The notes beneath the pieces are model-generated. The model had not been told where the DNA came from and did not search any database. It saw nothing but the letters and a program-made list of their open reading frames with translations. The translations under genes were made by a program, and so were the position numbers. From NCBI RefSeq assembly GCF_008041935.1, contig NZ_VKAC01000009.1:1-64000 (forward strand): a DNA stretch of 64,000 nt, read 5' to 3'. The DNA is from Quadrisphaera setariae. Its GTDB lineage: Bacteria > Actinomycetota > Actinomycetes > Actinomycetales > Quadrisphaeraceae. Below, in pieces: positions 37,348 to 46,009 of the stretch. Every line of letters begins with the position of its first letter. Within the stretch, counting starts at the first letter, position 1.

Positions 37348-38013
37348 GTGTTCGGCATCAACCCCGGCGAGTTCGCGGTGCTGCTCGTCATCGCCCTCAT
37401 CGTGGTGGGCCCTGAGCGGCTCCCCAAGTACGCCGCCCAGCTCGGGCGGATGGTCCGTGAGGGCCGCAAGATGGCGATGGGCCTGCGCGAGCAGGTGCGC
37501 GGCGAGCTCGGCCCGGAGTTCGACGACGTCGACTGGAAGAAGCTCGACCCCCGCCAGTACGACCCCCGCAAGATCATCAGAGACGCGCTGACGGACAGCC
37601 TCGAGGACGAGGACGAGCCGCCCGCCCGTCCCGCGCCGAAGCCCGTGAGCAGTGGCGGGCCTTCGCCCGTGACCGGTGCTGCGGTGGCCGCCGGGGCCGT
37701 CGGGGCGGCTGGCGCCACCAGCGCGGCGGCGACCGGTGCGGGCAGCAGCAGCAGCAGCACCCCACCGGGAGCCGGCATGCCGTCGGTCAGCCCCGCCGAC
37801 AAGCGACCGGCCAGTGCGGCGTCGCCGGCGGAGGCCGCAGCCGTGGGGCGCACCGAGGACCCCGCCTCCGGTGCGTCCGCTCCCCCCAGCAGCGACCCGG
37901 CGCCGGCCCCTTCCGACCTCGACGCCTCGGCGCAGCCCGAGGGTGCCGACGCCCCCGCCGTCCCGATGGCCCGCTCCTCCACGGGCGCCCCCGTGGACCT
38001 CGAAGCCACCTGA
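37348..38013 (+). CDS. tatB: Sec-independent protein translocase subunit TatB
   Basis: A 221-residue protein with the TatA/B hallmark: a short N-terminal membrane helix (GEFAVLLVIALIVVGPERLP, Glu near the start and the GPERLP hinge), an amphipathic helix and then a long Ala/Pro/Ser-rich tail. The Glu at residue 8 and the hinge favour TatB over TatA. With TatA and TatC (not in the window) it exports folded proteins. The tail (about 90-221) is low complexity and longer than usual. Confidence 0.9.
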   Translation: MFGINPGEFAVLLVIALIVVGPERLPKYAAQLGRMVREGRKMAMGLREQVRGELGPEFDDVDWKKLDPRQYDPRKIIRDALTDSLEDEDEPPARPAPKPVSSGGPSPVTGAAVAAGAVGAAGATSAAATGAGSSSSSTPPGAGMPSVSPADKRPASAASPAEAAAVGRTEDPASGASAPPSSDPAPAPSDLDASAQPEGADAPAVPMARSSTGAPVDLEAT

Positions 38014-38033
38014 CGACCTCGCCGACCTGACGG

Positions 38034-38052
38034 GCAGCGGCGGTCGCGCTGC
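38034..38052. terminator. Hairpin between convergent tatB and mrp
   Basis: GCAGCG (38034-38039) pairs with CGCTGC (38047-38052). The stem is short, but it sits in the 39-bp gap between the two stops. Confidence 0.35.
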
Positions 38053-39213
38053 TCAGACGGGGACGACGCCGAGGGGTCGCCCGGCCAGGCCGCGAGCGCG
38101 CCGCCCGAGCGTGCGCGCGAGGTCTGACAGCACCAGTGCCGCAGGGGAGTCCGGTGCGGCGAGCACCACGGGCGTCCCGGCGTCACCGCCCTCGCGGACG
38201 GCGACGTCCATCGGGACCTGCGCCAGCAGCGGCACCGGAGTCTCGGACCCGCGCGAGAGCCTCTCGGCCACCGCGGCGCCCCCGCCGGAGCCGAACACCT
38301 CCAGGCGCGAGCCGTCGGGCATCGGCAGCCAGCTCATGTTCTCCACCACCCCCACCACGCCCTGCCCGGTGCGAGCCGCGAGCCCGCCGGAGCGGTGCGC
38401 GACGTCGGCGGCCGCCGGCTGGGGGGTGGTCACCACGAGCAGCTCCGAGCCCGGCAGGAGCTGCGCGGCGCTGATCGGCACGTCTCCGGTGCCGGGCGGC
38501 ATGTCCAGCAGGAGCACGTCGAGGTCTCCGAAGTGCACCTCCGTGAGGAACTGCTGCAGCGCGCGGTGCAGCAGCGGTCCCCGGTGCATGACCGGCTGCC
38601 CGTCGGGCACCACCATGCCCATGGAGATCACCTTGACGCCGTGCGCCACCGGCGGGATGACCACGTCGTCGATCTTCACCGGACGGTCGGTCGTGCCGAG
38701 CATCCCGGGCACGGAGAAGCCGTGGACGTCGGCGTCCACCAGGCCGACCCGCAGCCCGTCGCGGGCCATGGCCACCGCCAGGTTCACCGTCAGGGTCGAC
38801 TTGCCGACACCGCCCTTGCCGGAGGCCACGCAGTACACGCGCGTCAGCGACCTCGGCCTGGCGAACGGCACGTCGCGCTCGCCACCAGGGCCGCGCAGCA
38901 CGTCGCGCAGGCGGGAGCGCTGGCCGTCGTCCATGACGCCCAGGTCGACGCGCACCGCGCGCACGCCCTCCACGCGCATGACGGCGGCGGTGACGTCGCG
39001 CTCGAGGGTGTCCCGCAGCGGGCAGCCCGACGTGGTCAGCAGCACCTGCACGAGCACCGCGCCGGTGGTGGAGACCTCCAGGGACCCCACCATGCCCAGC
39101 TCGGTGATGGGCCGGCGGATCTCCGGGTCGAGCACCGTGCCCAGCGCCGCCCGCACCGCGGACTCCTCCGGACCCGGCTCCGCTGCGGACGACGGGCGGC
39201 GGAGCAGGCTCAC
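38053..39213 (-). CDS. mrp: Mrp/NBP35-family iron-sulfur cluster carrier ATPase
   Basis: A 386-residue P-loop protein with an N-terminal MIP18/DUF59 domain (about 15-95, with TTSGCPLRDTLERDV) and a C-terminal Mrp ATPase domain: deviant Walker A GKGGVGKST, then LVDADVHGFSVPGMLG and LLLDMPPGTGD. It carries Fe-S clusters to apoproteins. The GTG at 39213 is chosen because TACGCT lies 6 nt upstream on the minus strand; a frame 7 codons longer is open but lacks signals. The order sigma factor, tatB, mrp is conserved in actinobacteria. Confidence 0.9.
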   Translation of the reverse strand: MSLLRRPSSAAEPGPEESAVRAALGTVLDPEIRRPITELGMVGSLEVSTTGAVLVQVLLTTSGCPLRDTLERDVTAAVMRVEGVRAVRVDLGVMDDGQRSRLRDVLRGPGGERDVPFARPRSLTRVYCVASGKGGVGKSTLTVNLAVAMARDGLRVGLVDADVHGFSVPGMLGTTDRPVKIDDVVIPPVAHGVKVISMGMVVPDGQPVMHRGPLLHRALQQFLTEVHFGDLDVLLLDMPPGTGDVPISAAQLLPGSELLVVTTPQPAAADVAHRSGGLAARTGQGVVGVVENMSWLPMPDGSRLEVFGSGGGAAVAERLSRGSETPVPLLAQVPMDVAVREGGDAGTPVVLAAPDSPAALVLSDLARTLGRRARGLAGRPLGVVPV

Positions 39214-39219
39214 CCCACG

Positions 39220-39225
39220 AGCGTA
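39220..39225 (-). promoter_or_regulatory. -10 box of mrp (leaderless type)
   Basis: TACGCT on the minus strand ends 6 nt before the GTG at 39213; no Shine-Dalgarno sequence. Confidence 0.5.
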
Positions 39226-39270
39226 GGCGCGCACCCGGGCGCGCCGCTCACCGCGCAGCGGTGGACGCGC

Positions 39271-40059
39271 TCACAGGGGCGCCACGAGCTCCGGGGACGT
39301 CGCGACGGCCCGCTGCTGCTCGCCGGTCAGCCCGCCGGGACCGCCGTCGCCCGGGCCGTTGTGCAGCCACACGACCCCTCCGCTGGAGTCGGTCAGCCAG
39401 GTCTGCCGACCCGCCACCCCGTCGGCGCCGTCGTCGTCCTCGTCCGTGCGCCAGGCGATCGTGACGAGCGCGCCCCCGCGAGGGTCGTCGGTGACGCACT
39501 CGGCGAGGTCCGCGCGGGTGGTGCGGAAGCTCGTGTCGCTGTCGCCGGCCCAGCTGAGGGGGAACCTCGAGCTGCAGTCGACCAGCGGGAACAGGCCGGT
39601 GGTCAGCGACGGGTCGAGCTCACCGCCCTCGGGTCGCAGGGCCACCCGGACGCCGGAGACCGCACCGCCGGCGCCGACCACGCGCAGCCGCCCGGTCCAC
39701 ACCTGCCCGTCGCCCTCGTCGTCGTCCAGCGACACCGGCTCGGCCAGGTGGACGCCCGCGCCCTCCAGGGCGTCGCTGAGGCGCCCCTCGAGGCGCTCCT
39801 GCGGGCTGCGCAGCAGCTCGGAGGAGCCCACCAGCACGACGACGACGACGAGCGCGCTGCCCGCCACGAGCGCTGCCGTGCGGCGCCCGCTCCGGCGGGG
39901 GCGGTGCGCCGTCCGGCGGACGGGGCCGTCATCGAGGTCGGCGTCGAGGTCGGTGCCGTCGACGTCCCACGCGTCGGGGTCGACGAGCAGCACGTCATCC
40001 GCCCCAGGTGTCGTCCTCGCTGCTCCCACGCGCCCTCCCGCAGGTCGCAGCCGGGGCAT
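39271..40059 (-). CDS. Single-pass membrane protein of unknown function downstream of the PilB-like gene
   Basis: A 262-residue protein: cytoplasmic N-terminus with many Asp residues, one membrane segment (AALVAGSALVVVVVLVG, near 60-76), and an extracytoplasmic domain of about 180 residues rich in beta-type sequence with two cysteines (VDCSSRF, AECVTDD) that could form a disulfide. No family was recognised. It begins 24 nt after the PilB/GspE-like ATPase gene and is probably co-transcribed, so a role with that ATPase is possible. ATG at 40059; a GTG two codons earlier is the alternative. Confidence 0.65.
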   Translation of the reverse strand: MPRLRPAGGRVGAARTTPGADDVLLVDPDAWDVDGTDLDADLDDGPVRRTAHRPRRSGRRTAALVAGSALVVVVVLVGSSELLRSPQERLEGRLSDALEGAGVHLAEPVSLDDDEGDGQVWTGRLRVVGAGGAVSGVRVALRPEGGELDPSLTTGLFPLVDCSSRFPLSWAGDSDTSFRTTRADLAECVTDDPRGGALVTIAWRTDEDDDGADGVAGRQTWLTDSSGGVVWLHNGPGDGGPGGLTGEQQRAVATSPELVAPL

Positions 40060-40082
40060 CGGCACCCGGCCTCGAGCCGAGG

Positions 40083-42098
40083 CTAGGCCCAGCGCTGCGG
40101 TGCGGCCTCCTGGTGCGGCACCCGCGCCGACGGCGCCGGGTCGGGCAGGGGCTGCGGGCCGACCGGGCGCAGCGCACGGCCGGCCACGGGCGCGGCGCAC
40201 CAGGGGCAGCACGACCACTCCTGGCGCAGCGGTCGCTGGCAGGACGCGCAGCCCGCGGGCTGCTGCGCGGTGCCGCAGAAGGGGCACGCGACCATGCCCT
40301 CCTCGAGCGTGCGGTCGCAGGCGCGGCACGAGGTGGGCGCGGCGTCGTCGGAGGCCGTGACGCGCAGGACCTCCTCGAAGGTGGTCTGCCCGGCCAGCGC
40401 CTTGCTCACGGCGGAGTCGCGCAGCGACTGCATGCCGCGCTGGGCGGCGGCCTCACCCACCGAGGCCTCGCGCGGGTCGGCGACGAGCACGCGGCGCAGG
40501 TCCGCGTCCACCTCGAGCACCTCGAACACCGCGGTGCGGCCGTTGTAGCCGGTGCCGCCGCAGTCGGGGCACCCGGTGCCCTTGCGCGGGGTGGCACCGA
40601 CCAGGCCGGAGGCGTGCAGACCGAGGGCGCGCAGGACCTCCGCCGACGGCTCGTAGGCGACCGCGCACGCGGCGCACGGCTTGCGCACCAGGCGCTGGGC
40701 GATCGCGGCGGTCAGCGAGGAGGCCACGAGGAAGGGCTGCACGCCCATGTCCACGAGGCGGGTCAGCGCGGCGACGGCCGAGTTGGTGTGGAGGGTGGTG
40801 AGCACGAGGTGGCCGGTGAGGGACGCCTTCAGCGCCAGCTCGGCGGTCTCGGAGTCGCGGACCTCACCGACCAGCACGATGTCCGGGTCCTGCCGCAGCA
40901 CCGACCGCAGGCCGGCCTGGAAGGTCAGCCCGCTCTTGGTGCTCACCTGCACCTGGGTGATGCCGGGCAGCTGGACCTCGACCGGGTCCTCCAGCGTGAT
41001 GATGTTCTTCTCCGGCGAGAGCACCTCGGCCAGCGCGGAGTACAGCGTGTTGGTCTTGCCCGAGCCGGTGGGCCCGGTGATGAGCACCAGCCCCTGCGGC
41101 ACGGACAGCGCCCTGCGGAAGACCTCCAGCTGCTCCGGCTCGAACCCGAGGGAGTCGAGGTCCGGGACGGCGTCACCGCGGGTGAGGAGGCGGATGACCA
41201 CCTTCTCGCCGTGCAGCGTGGGGAGGGTGGAGACACGGCAGTCGAAGGCGACGCCGTCGACGGTCACGCGGCTGCGCCCGTCCTGCGGCACCCGCCGCTC
41301 GGCGATGTCCAGCCCGGACATGATCTTGATGCGGCTGATGACGGGCCCGGCGACGCGCTTGGAGGCCGACATCACCTCGCGCAGCACGCCGTCCACGCGG
41401 AACCTCACGCGCAGCTCGTCGCGCTGGGTCTCGACGTGGATGTCGGACGCCCGCGCCGTGACGGCGTCGGACAGGATGCGGTTGACCAGCTTGACGACGG
41501 GGGAGTCGTCGTCGTTGACGGCGGCGTCGGCCTCCATCGAGGCGAGTGAGCCCAGGCTCGCGTCGAGGTCCACGCCCGACTCCTCCACGGCTGAGGCCGT
41601 GGAGCGGTCCTGGCCGAGCGACCACGCGCGGGCGAGCTGCTCGCGGACCTGGCTCTCGGTGGCGACCGTGACGACGAGGTCCGTCGAGCCCGTGTGCAGC
41701 CGCACGTCGTCGAGCGCGAGCACGTTGGTCGGGTCGGCCACGGCGACCACGAGACCGGAGCTGGTGCGCTCCAGCGGCACCACGCGGGTGCGCTCGGCCA
41801 CCTGGCGCGGCAGCGTGCGCACGACCTCCGGGTCGACCGCCATGCGCGACAGGTCGGCCACGGTCAGGCCGAGCTGGTCGGCCAGGGCCCGCGCGATGGT
41901 CCGCTCGTCGGCGATGCCCGACTCGACGAGCAGCTCACCGAGCTTGCGGCGGCGTCCCGTGGCGCTCTGCTGGCTGGCGAGCACCTCGGAGAGCTGCTCG
42001 GGCGTCAGCACGCCCGCGTCGACGAGGACGTCACCGAGGCGTCGCCGCTGCATCGACTGCAGCGACGACAGCGTGTGTCCGGGCCGGAAGGTCGTCAC
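40083..42098 (-). CDS. GspE/PilB-family secretion or pilus ATPase with C-terminal zinc ribbons
   Basis: A 671-residue ATPase. Two MshEN-type N-terminal repeats (LGDVLVDAGVLTPEQL and LGELLVESGIADERTI) are followed by the GspE core: ASDIHVE, Walker A GPTGSGKTN (K348), Asp box IITLEDPVE, Walker B DPDIVLVGEVRD and the His box TGHLVLTTLHTN. The usual internal zinc finger is present (CAAC...CPDCGGTGYNGR). Beyond the family's normal end, four further Cys pairs from residue 591 (CRAC, CPFC, CASC, CPWC) form a double zinc ribbon, which I have not seen in standard PilB. No pilin or PilC gene is in the window, so the machine it serves is unknown. Confidence 0.9.
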   Translation of the reverse strand: MTTFRPGHTLSSLQSMQRRRLGDVLVDAGVLTPEQLSEVLASQQSATGRRRKLGELLVESGIADERTIARALADQLGLTVADLSRMAVDPEVVRTLPRQVAERTRVVPLERTSSGLVVAVADPTNVLALDDVRLHTGSTDLVVTVATESQVREQLARAWSLGQDRSTASAVEESGVDLDASLGSLASMEADAAVNDDDSPVVKLVNRILSDAVTARASDIHVETQRDELRVRFRVDGVLREVMSASKRVAGPVISRIKIMSGLDIAERRVPQDGRSRVTVDGVAFDCRVSTLPTLHGEKVVIRLLTRGDAVPDLDSLGFEPEQLEVFRRALSVPQGLVLITGPTGSGKTNTLYSALAEVLSPEKNIITLEDPVEVQLPGITQVQVSTKSGLTFQAGLRSVLRQDPDIVLVGEVRDSETAELALKASLTGHLVLTTLHTNSAVAALTRLVDMGVQPFLVASSLTAAIAQRLVRKPCAACAVAYEPSAEVLRALGLHASGLVGATPRKGTGCPDCGGTGYNGRTAVFEVLEVDADLRRVLVADPREASVGEAAAQRGMQSLRDSAVSKALAGQTTFEEVLRVTASDDAAPTSCRACDRTLEEGMVACPFCGTAQQPAGCASCQRPLRQEWSCCPWCAAPVAGRALRPVGPQPLPDPAPSARVPHQEAAPQRWA

Positions 42099-42149
42099 CG
42101 TCGGGTCATCGGCAGCCCCCGCGCCCGGGTTGAGCGGCCGCGCCGGTGC

Positions 42150-42875
42150 TCAGGCCTCGCGGACGACCCTCTCGTCCACCTGCAGCGCCGACCCGGTCTC
42201 ACCGGAACCCGCGAGGTGCTCGGTGGGCTGCTCGGCGAGGTGCTCGGGCGCTCCTTCGGCGGGCGGCTCGGCGTCGCGCCTGCGGGCCTTGGCCCGCGCC
42301 TTCGGGGTGGAGCGGCCGCGGTCGACGGGCTGGTCCAGGCGCCCCTCGTCGTCGTCGGCGCGGCGCTGCTCCGCCGCGAGCAGCTCCAGCTCCTCCAGCA
42401 GCGTCCGCAGCTCCGACCTCACGAAGTCGCGGGTGGCCACCTCGCTCACCGCCAGGCGCAGCGCCGCCACCTCGCGGGCCAGGTACTCCGTGTCGGCGAG
42501 GTTGCGCTCCGCGCGCTGGCGGTCCTGCTCGAGGCCCACCCGGTCGCGGTCGTCCTGGCGGTTCTGCGCCAGCAGGATGAGTGGGGCGGCGTAGGAGGCC
42601 TGCAGCGACAGGATCAGCGTGAGCAGGGTGTAGTTGAGCGACTTCGGGTCGAACTGGAGCGTGACGGGCGCCAGCGTGTTCCACGCGATCCACGCGACGC
42701 AGAACAGCGTCATGTAGAGCAGGAACTGGGGCGTCCCCATGAAGCGCGCGAACGCCTCCGACAGCCGCCCGAAGCGCTCCCCGTCCAGGCGCGGCACGCG
42801 CGGCTTCAGCCGCTGGCGGCTCTCGCGGGGCACGTCGAGGGCGTCGCGACGGCGGCCCTCCCGGTCCTCAGCCAC
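42150..42875 (-). CDS. DUF1003 family membrane protein
   Basis: A 241-residue protein with two membrane helices (FLLYMTLFCVAWIAWNTLAP and the following YTLLTLILSLQASYAAPLILLAQNRQ) that define DUF1003, then a long coiled coil (ADTEYLAREVAALRLAV to LLEELELLAAEQR) and a charged tail. Function unknown. The GTG overlaps the stop of the upstream CBS-domain gene by 8 nt, and this pairing (CBS/MgtE-N protein with DUF1003) recurs in actinobacteria, hinting at joint work in ion balance. Confidence 0.85.
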   Translation of the reverse strand: MAEDREGRRRDALDVPRESRQRLKPRVPRLDGERFGRLSEAFARFMGTPQFLLYMTLFCVAWIAWNTLAPVTLQFDPKSLNYTLLTLILSLQASYAAPLILLAQNRQDDRDRVGLEQDRQRAERNLADTEYLAREVAALRLAVSEVATRDFVRSELRTLLEELELLAAEQRRADDDEGRLDQPVDRGRSTPKARAKARRRDAEPPAEGAPEHLAEQPTEHLAGSGETGSALQVDERVVREA

Positions 42876-44277
42876 GGCGCGCACCCCCCGCCTTCTTCTG
42901 CTTCTTCCCGCCTCCGGACGAGCTGGCGGCGGGGTCCACCGCGCGCAGCGACCCGGTCACGGTCTCGAGCGTCTGCTGCGGCTCGACGTGCTCCTCGTCG
43001 ACCTCGCGCCAGTCGTCCGGGAGCAGGTGGTCGAGCACGTCGTCCACGGTGACCGCTCCCAGCAGCCGGCCCTGCGGGTCGGTCACGGGCAGCGACACGA
43101 GGTCGTAGGTGGCCAGGCGCCGCGTCACCACCGCCAGCGGCGTGTCGGGGGACAGCGGCTCGATCTCGCGGTCGAGCAGGCCGCCGATCGCCTCGTGCGG
43201 GGGCTCGCGCAGCAGGCGCTGCAGGTGCACCACGCCCAGCAGCCGGCCCGTGGGCGTCTCCGCGGGCGGGCGCACCACGTAGACGGCCGCCGCCAGCGTG
43301 TAGGGCACCTCCGTGCGGCGCACCGTGGCCAGGGCCTGCGCCACGGTCGCCTCAGGGCCCATCACCACGGGCTCGGTGGTCATGAGGCCACCGGCGGTGT
43401 CCTGCTCGTACGCCAGCAGCCGGCGCACGTCGCGGGCGTCCTCGGGCTCCATGAGCCCGAGCAGCTGCTCCGCGGCCTCCTCGGACAGCTCGTTGAGCAG
43501 GTCGGCGGCGTCGTCGGGCTCCATCGCCTCCAGCACGTCGGCGGCGCGCTCGCGGCCCAGCGCGGACAGGATCTGCACCTGGTCGTCGTCGGGGAGCTCC
43601 TGCACGACGTCGGCGAGGCGCTCGTCGTCGAGCTCGGAGGCGAGCTCCACGCGGCGCTTGAGCGGCATGTCGTGGAGCAGGTCGGCGATGTCGGCCGGCT
43701 TCATCTCCTCCAGGGAGGCCGCCAGCAGCGTGGCGCCCTGCTCCTGGGGGGTGCCGAACAGGCCCGCGGCGTCGTGGACGTCGATGAGGGCCGTGGAGCC
43801 CTTGCGGCGCAGCCCCTTCTTCTTGCCGCCCTTGCCCGCCTCGCGGACGAAGAGCCGGCCGACCTCCCAGTCGCGCGAGCGCAGCTGCTCCAGGGCCACG
43901 TCCTCGACGAGGCCCTCCACGGGACCGTCGACGTCCCCGCCGTGCACGGCGCGCGCCGCGGCGCCGTTGAGCACCACCTCCCTGTCGAACAGGTCGGTGA
44001 TGACGAGCACCTCGGCCTCGCGCTGCTCGAAGCGCCGCACGTTGAGCACACCGGTGGTGATGACCTGACCGGTGTCCATGCTGGTCACGCGGGTCATCGG
44101 GACGAAGATGCGCTTCTTGCCGGGCACCTCCACCACCAGGCCGACGGCTCTGGGGCGGCGGGCGGCCCTCGGGACGACGACGACGTCGCGCACCCGTCCC
44201 ACGCGGTCGCCCACGGGGTCGAAGACCGGCAGCCCGGCCAGGCGCGCGACGAAGACCCGGGTCGGTGCGCCGCTCAC
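42868..44277 (-). CDS. Cytoplasmic MgtE-N plus CBS domain protein with PRC-barrel-like segments
   Basis: A 469-residue protein. Residues 1-150 look like two PRC-barrel-type segments (FDPVGDRVGRVRDVVVV; DWEVGRLFV), 185-300 is the MgtE intracellular N domain with its repeated helices (MKPADIADLLHDMP, ILSALGRERAADVLEAMEPDDAADLLNEL), and 305-440 is a CBS pair that would sense a nucleotide or Mg. The MgtE membrane channel is absent; the chain ends in a Lys/Ser tail. So it is not a magnesium transporter by itself but may regulate one. GTG at 44277 has TACGCT 8 nt upstream. Confidence 0.82.
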   Translation of the reverse strand: MSGAPTRVFVARLAGLPVFDPVGDRVGRVRDVVVVPRAARRPRAVGLVVEVPGKKRIFVPMTRVTSMDTGQVITTGVLNVRRFEQREAEVLVITDLFDREVVLNGAAARAVHGGDVDGPVEGLVEDVALEQLRSRDWEVGRLFVREAGKGGKKKGLRRKGSTALIDVHDAAGLFGTPQEQGATLLAASLEEMKPADIADLLHDMPLKRRVELASELDDERLADVVQELPDDDQVQILSALGRERAADVLEAMEPDDAADLLNELSEEAAEQLLGLMEPEDARDVRRLLAYEQDTAGGLMTTEPVVMGPEATVAQALATVRRTEVPYTLAAAVYVVRPPAETPTGRLLGVVHLQRLLREPPHEAIGGLLDREIEPLSPDTPLAVVTRRLATYDLVSLPVTDPQGRLLGAVTVDDVLDHLLPDDWREVDEEHVEPQQTLETVTGSLRAVDPAASSSGGGKKQKKAGGARRG

Positions 44278-44285
44278 GTGCACCG

Positions 44286-44291
44286 AGCGTA
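44286..44291 (-). promoter_or_regulatory. -10 box of the CBS/MgtE-N gene (leaderless type)
   Basis: TACGCT on the minus strand ends 8 nt before the GTG at 44277. Confidence 0.45.
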
Positions 44292-44425
44292 GCGGCGGCC
44301 GCTGGACGACCACTGGGAGCGCGCACCCACCCGGGGGACGGAGCAGGACGACGACGGACAGCACCGGACGGGTGCCTGCTGCAACGGTCCGCGGGACCGC
44401 TGCGTCCTGGGGGAGACGGCCGCCG

Positions 44426-45319
44426 GTGGAGGCGGCCGCAGGGCAGGGGAGGCAGCGGTGGCGGCGGTGCAGGACCGGAGGGTGGCTCGCGGTGGTGGTC
44501 GGTGCGGCGGTGGCCGCCAGCGCCTGCGCGCCGGCCGAGGCGGCGGCCGGAGGGGCAGCCGCACCACCGGCCGTGGTCGAAGCCCCTGCCAGCCCGTCAG
44601 CCGACCCGTCAGCGACCCCGGCGGCGGAGCCGGCAGCTGCGCCGCAGCTCGCGGCGCCCTCGTCGTCGTCCGAGCCCGCCGCCCAGCCCGCCGCCCAGCC
44701 CGCCGCCGAGGTGGCCGCCCCGCAGGTGCTGCGCCCCGGCGACAGGGGCCCGGCGGTGCTGGCGCTGCAGCAGCGCCTGTCGGACCTCGGCTACTGGCTG
44801 GGTGCGCCGGACGGCAGCTACGGAGACCTCACCTCCCAGGCGGTGATGGCCCTCCAGGGCGCCGCTGACCTGCGGCGCGACGGTCTCGTCGGGCCCGCCG
44901 TCCTCGCGGCGCTGGACTCCGGCGTCCGGCCGAGCGCCACCACGAGCACCGGGCGCGCCACGGAGGTCGACAGGGAGCGCGGCCTGGTGCTCTTCGTGCT
45001 CGACGGGCAGGTGCAGCTCGTGCTGCACACCTCCACCGGCACGTTCCAGCGCTACACCCACGACGGGCGCAGCTACCTGGCGGACACCCCCGCCGGCACC
45101 TTCCGCGTCACCCGGGCCGTGGACGGCTGGCGCGAGGGCGACCTCGGCCGCCTCTACCGGCCGCGGTACTTCCACCCCGACGGCATCGCCGTGCACGGCT
45201 ACGGCAGCGTGCCCGCCCACCCGGCCTCCCACGGCTGCGCCCGGGTGAGCCTGCCCGCGATGGACCTCGTCTGGCAGCGCGACCTCATGCCGGTGGGCAG
45301 CACCGTCGTCGTGCGCTGA
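44426..45319 (+). CDS. L,D-transpeptidase with peptidoglycan-binding domain, probable lipoprotein
   Basis: A 297-residue exported protein. After a basic start (RWRRCRTGG) comes a hydrophobic stretch and a lipobox-like ASAC, then an Ala/Pro/Ser linker, a PG_binding_1 domain (LRPGDRGPAVLALQQRLSDLGYWLG, about 125-180) and a YkuD domain ending in HGYGSVPAHPASHGCARVS, with catalytic Cys in SHGCAR. It would cross-link peptidoglycan stems (3-3 links) or attach proteins. The GTG at 44426 is the only start giving a sensible signal peptide; GGGGGAG lies 10 nt upstream. Confidence 0.85.
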   Translation: MEAAAGQGRQRWRRCRTGGWLAVVVGAAVAASACAPAEAAAGGAAAPPAVVEAPASPSADPSATPAAEPAAAPQLAAPSSSSEPAAQPAAQPAAEVAAPQVLRPGDRGPAVLALQQRLSDLGYWLGAPDGSYGDLTSQAVMALQGAADLRRDGLVGPAVLAALDSGVRPSATTSTGRATEVDRERGLVLFVLDGQVQLVLHTSTGTFQRYTHDGRSYLADTPAGTFRVTRAVDGWREGDLGRLYRPRYFHPDGIAVHGYGSVPAHPASHGCARVSLPAMDLVWQRDLMPVGSTVVVR

Positions 45320-45335
45320 CCCCACGGCCGGGGTC
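45318..45335 (+). terminator. Hairpin at the L,D-transpeptidase stop codon
   Basis: GACCCC (45318-45323) pairs with GGGGTC (45330-45335); the stem takes in the last base pairs of the stop codon. Confidence 0.45.
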
Positions 45336-45354
45336 TCCCCGGGCGGACGATCGT

Positions 45355-45378
45355 CGACGGGCGGAGCCCGGCCCGTCG
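45355..45378. promoter_or_regulatory. Inverted repeat over the expected -35 region of dps
   Basis: CGACGGGC (45355-45362) and GCCCGTCG (45371-45378) form a perfect inverted repeat ending 3 bp before the TAGCGT box. It may be an operator or part of a terminator for the upstream gene. Confidence 0.4.
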
Positions 45379-45381
45379 ATC

Positions 45382-45387
45382 TAGCGT
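45382..45387 (+). promoter_or_regulatory. -10 box of dps (leaderless type)
   Basis: TAGCGT ends 6 nt before the ATG at 45394, with no Shine-Dalgarno sequence. Confidence 0.5.
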
Positions 45388-45393
45388 GGCCGC

Positions 45394-45960
45394 ATGGCTT
45401 CCAACCACTACGGCGTGCCCGGTCTGGGCGAGGGCGACTCCGCGAAGGTCGCCGAGATCCTCCAGGACCGGCTGTACGCGCTCAACGACCTGCACCTGAC
45501 CCTCAAGCACGTCCACTGGAACGTCGTCGGCCCGCACTTCATCGCCGTGCACGAGATGCTCGACCCCCAGGTCGACACCGTCCGCGAGTACGCCGACGAG
45601 GTGGCCGAGCGCATCGCCACCCTCGGCGGGTCGCCCAAGGGCACGCCCGGCGCGCTGGTCGAGAACCGCAGCTGGAACGAGTACTCCATCGGTCGCGCCG
45701 GCGCCATCGAGCACCTCGGCGCGCTCGACCTCGTCTACGCCGGCGTGATCTCCAGCCACCGCGAGGCCATCGAGGCCACCGGCGAGATCGACCCCATCAC
45801 CGAGGACCTGCTCATCGGCCAGTCCGGCCAGCTGGAGCAGTACCACTGGTTCGTGCGCGCCCACCTGGAGAACGCGGGCGGCGAGCTGTCCACCTCCGGC
45901 GCCAGCAGCGAGGTCGAGGCCACCGAGCTCGCCGAGGCCGGCGCCGACGAGTCCGTGTGA
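45394..45960 (+). CDS. dps: Dps-family DNA-protecting ferritin-like protein
   Basis: A 188-residue Dps-type protein that would form a 12-subunit shell, oxidise iron with peroxide and bind DNA in stress. The ferroxidase ligands appear in KHVHWNVVGPHFIAVHEMLD (His, then Asp and Glu twelve to sixteen residues on). The C-terminal tail is acidic (VEATELAEAGADESV), not lysine-rich, so DNA binding by the tail is doubtful. Starts at ATG 45394 behind a TAGCGT box and an inverted repeat. Confidence 0.92.
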   Translation: MASNHYGVPGLGEGDSAKVAEILQDRLYALNDLHLTLKHVHWNVVGPHFIAVHEMLDPQVDTVREYADEVAERIATLGGSPKGTPGALVENRSWNEYSIGRAGAIEHLGALDLVYAGVISSHREAIEATGEIDPITEDLLIGQSGQLEQYHWFVRAHLENAGGELSTSGASSEVEATELAEAGADESV

Positions 45961-46009
45961 CAGCCGTGACGCCCCACCGTCCGCTCACCAGCAGCACCAG
46001 GGGGCTCTG

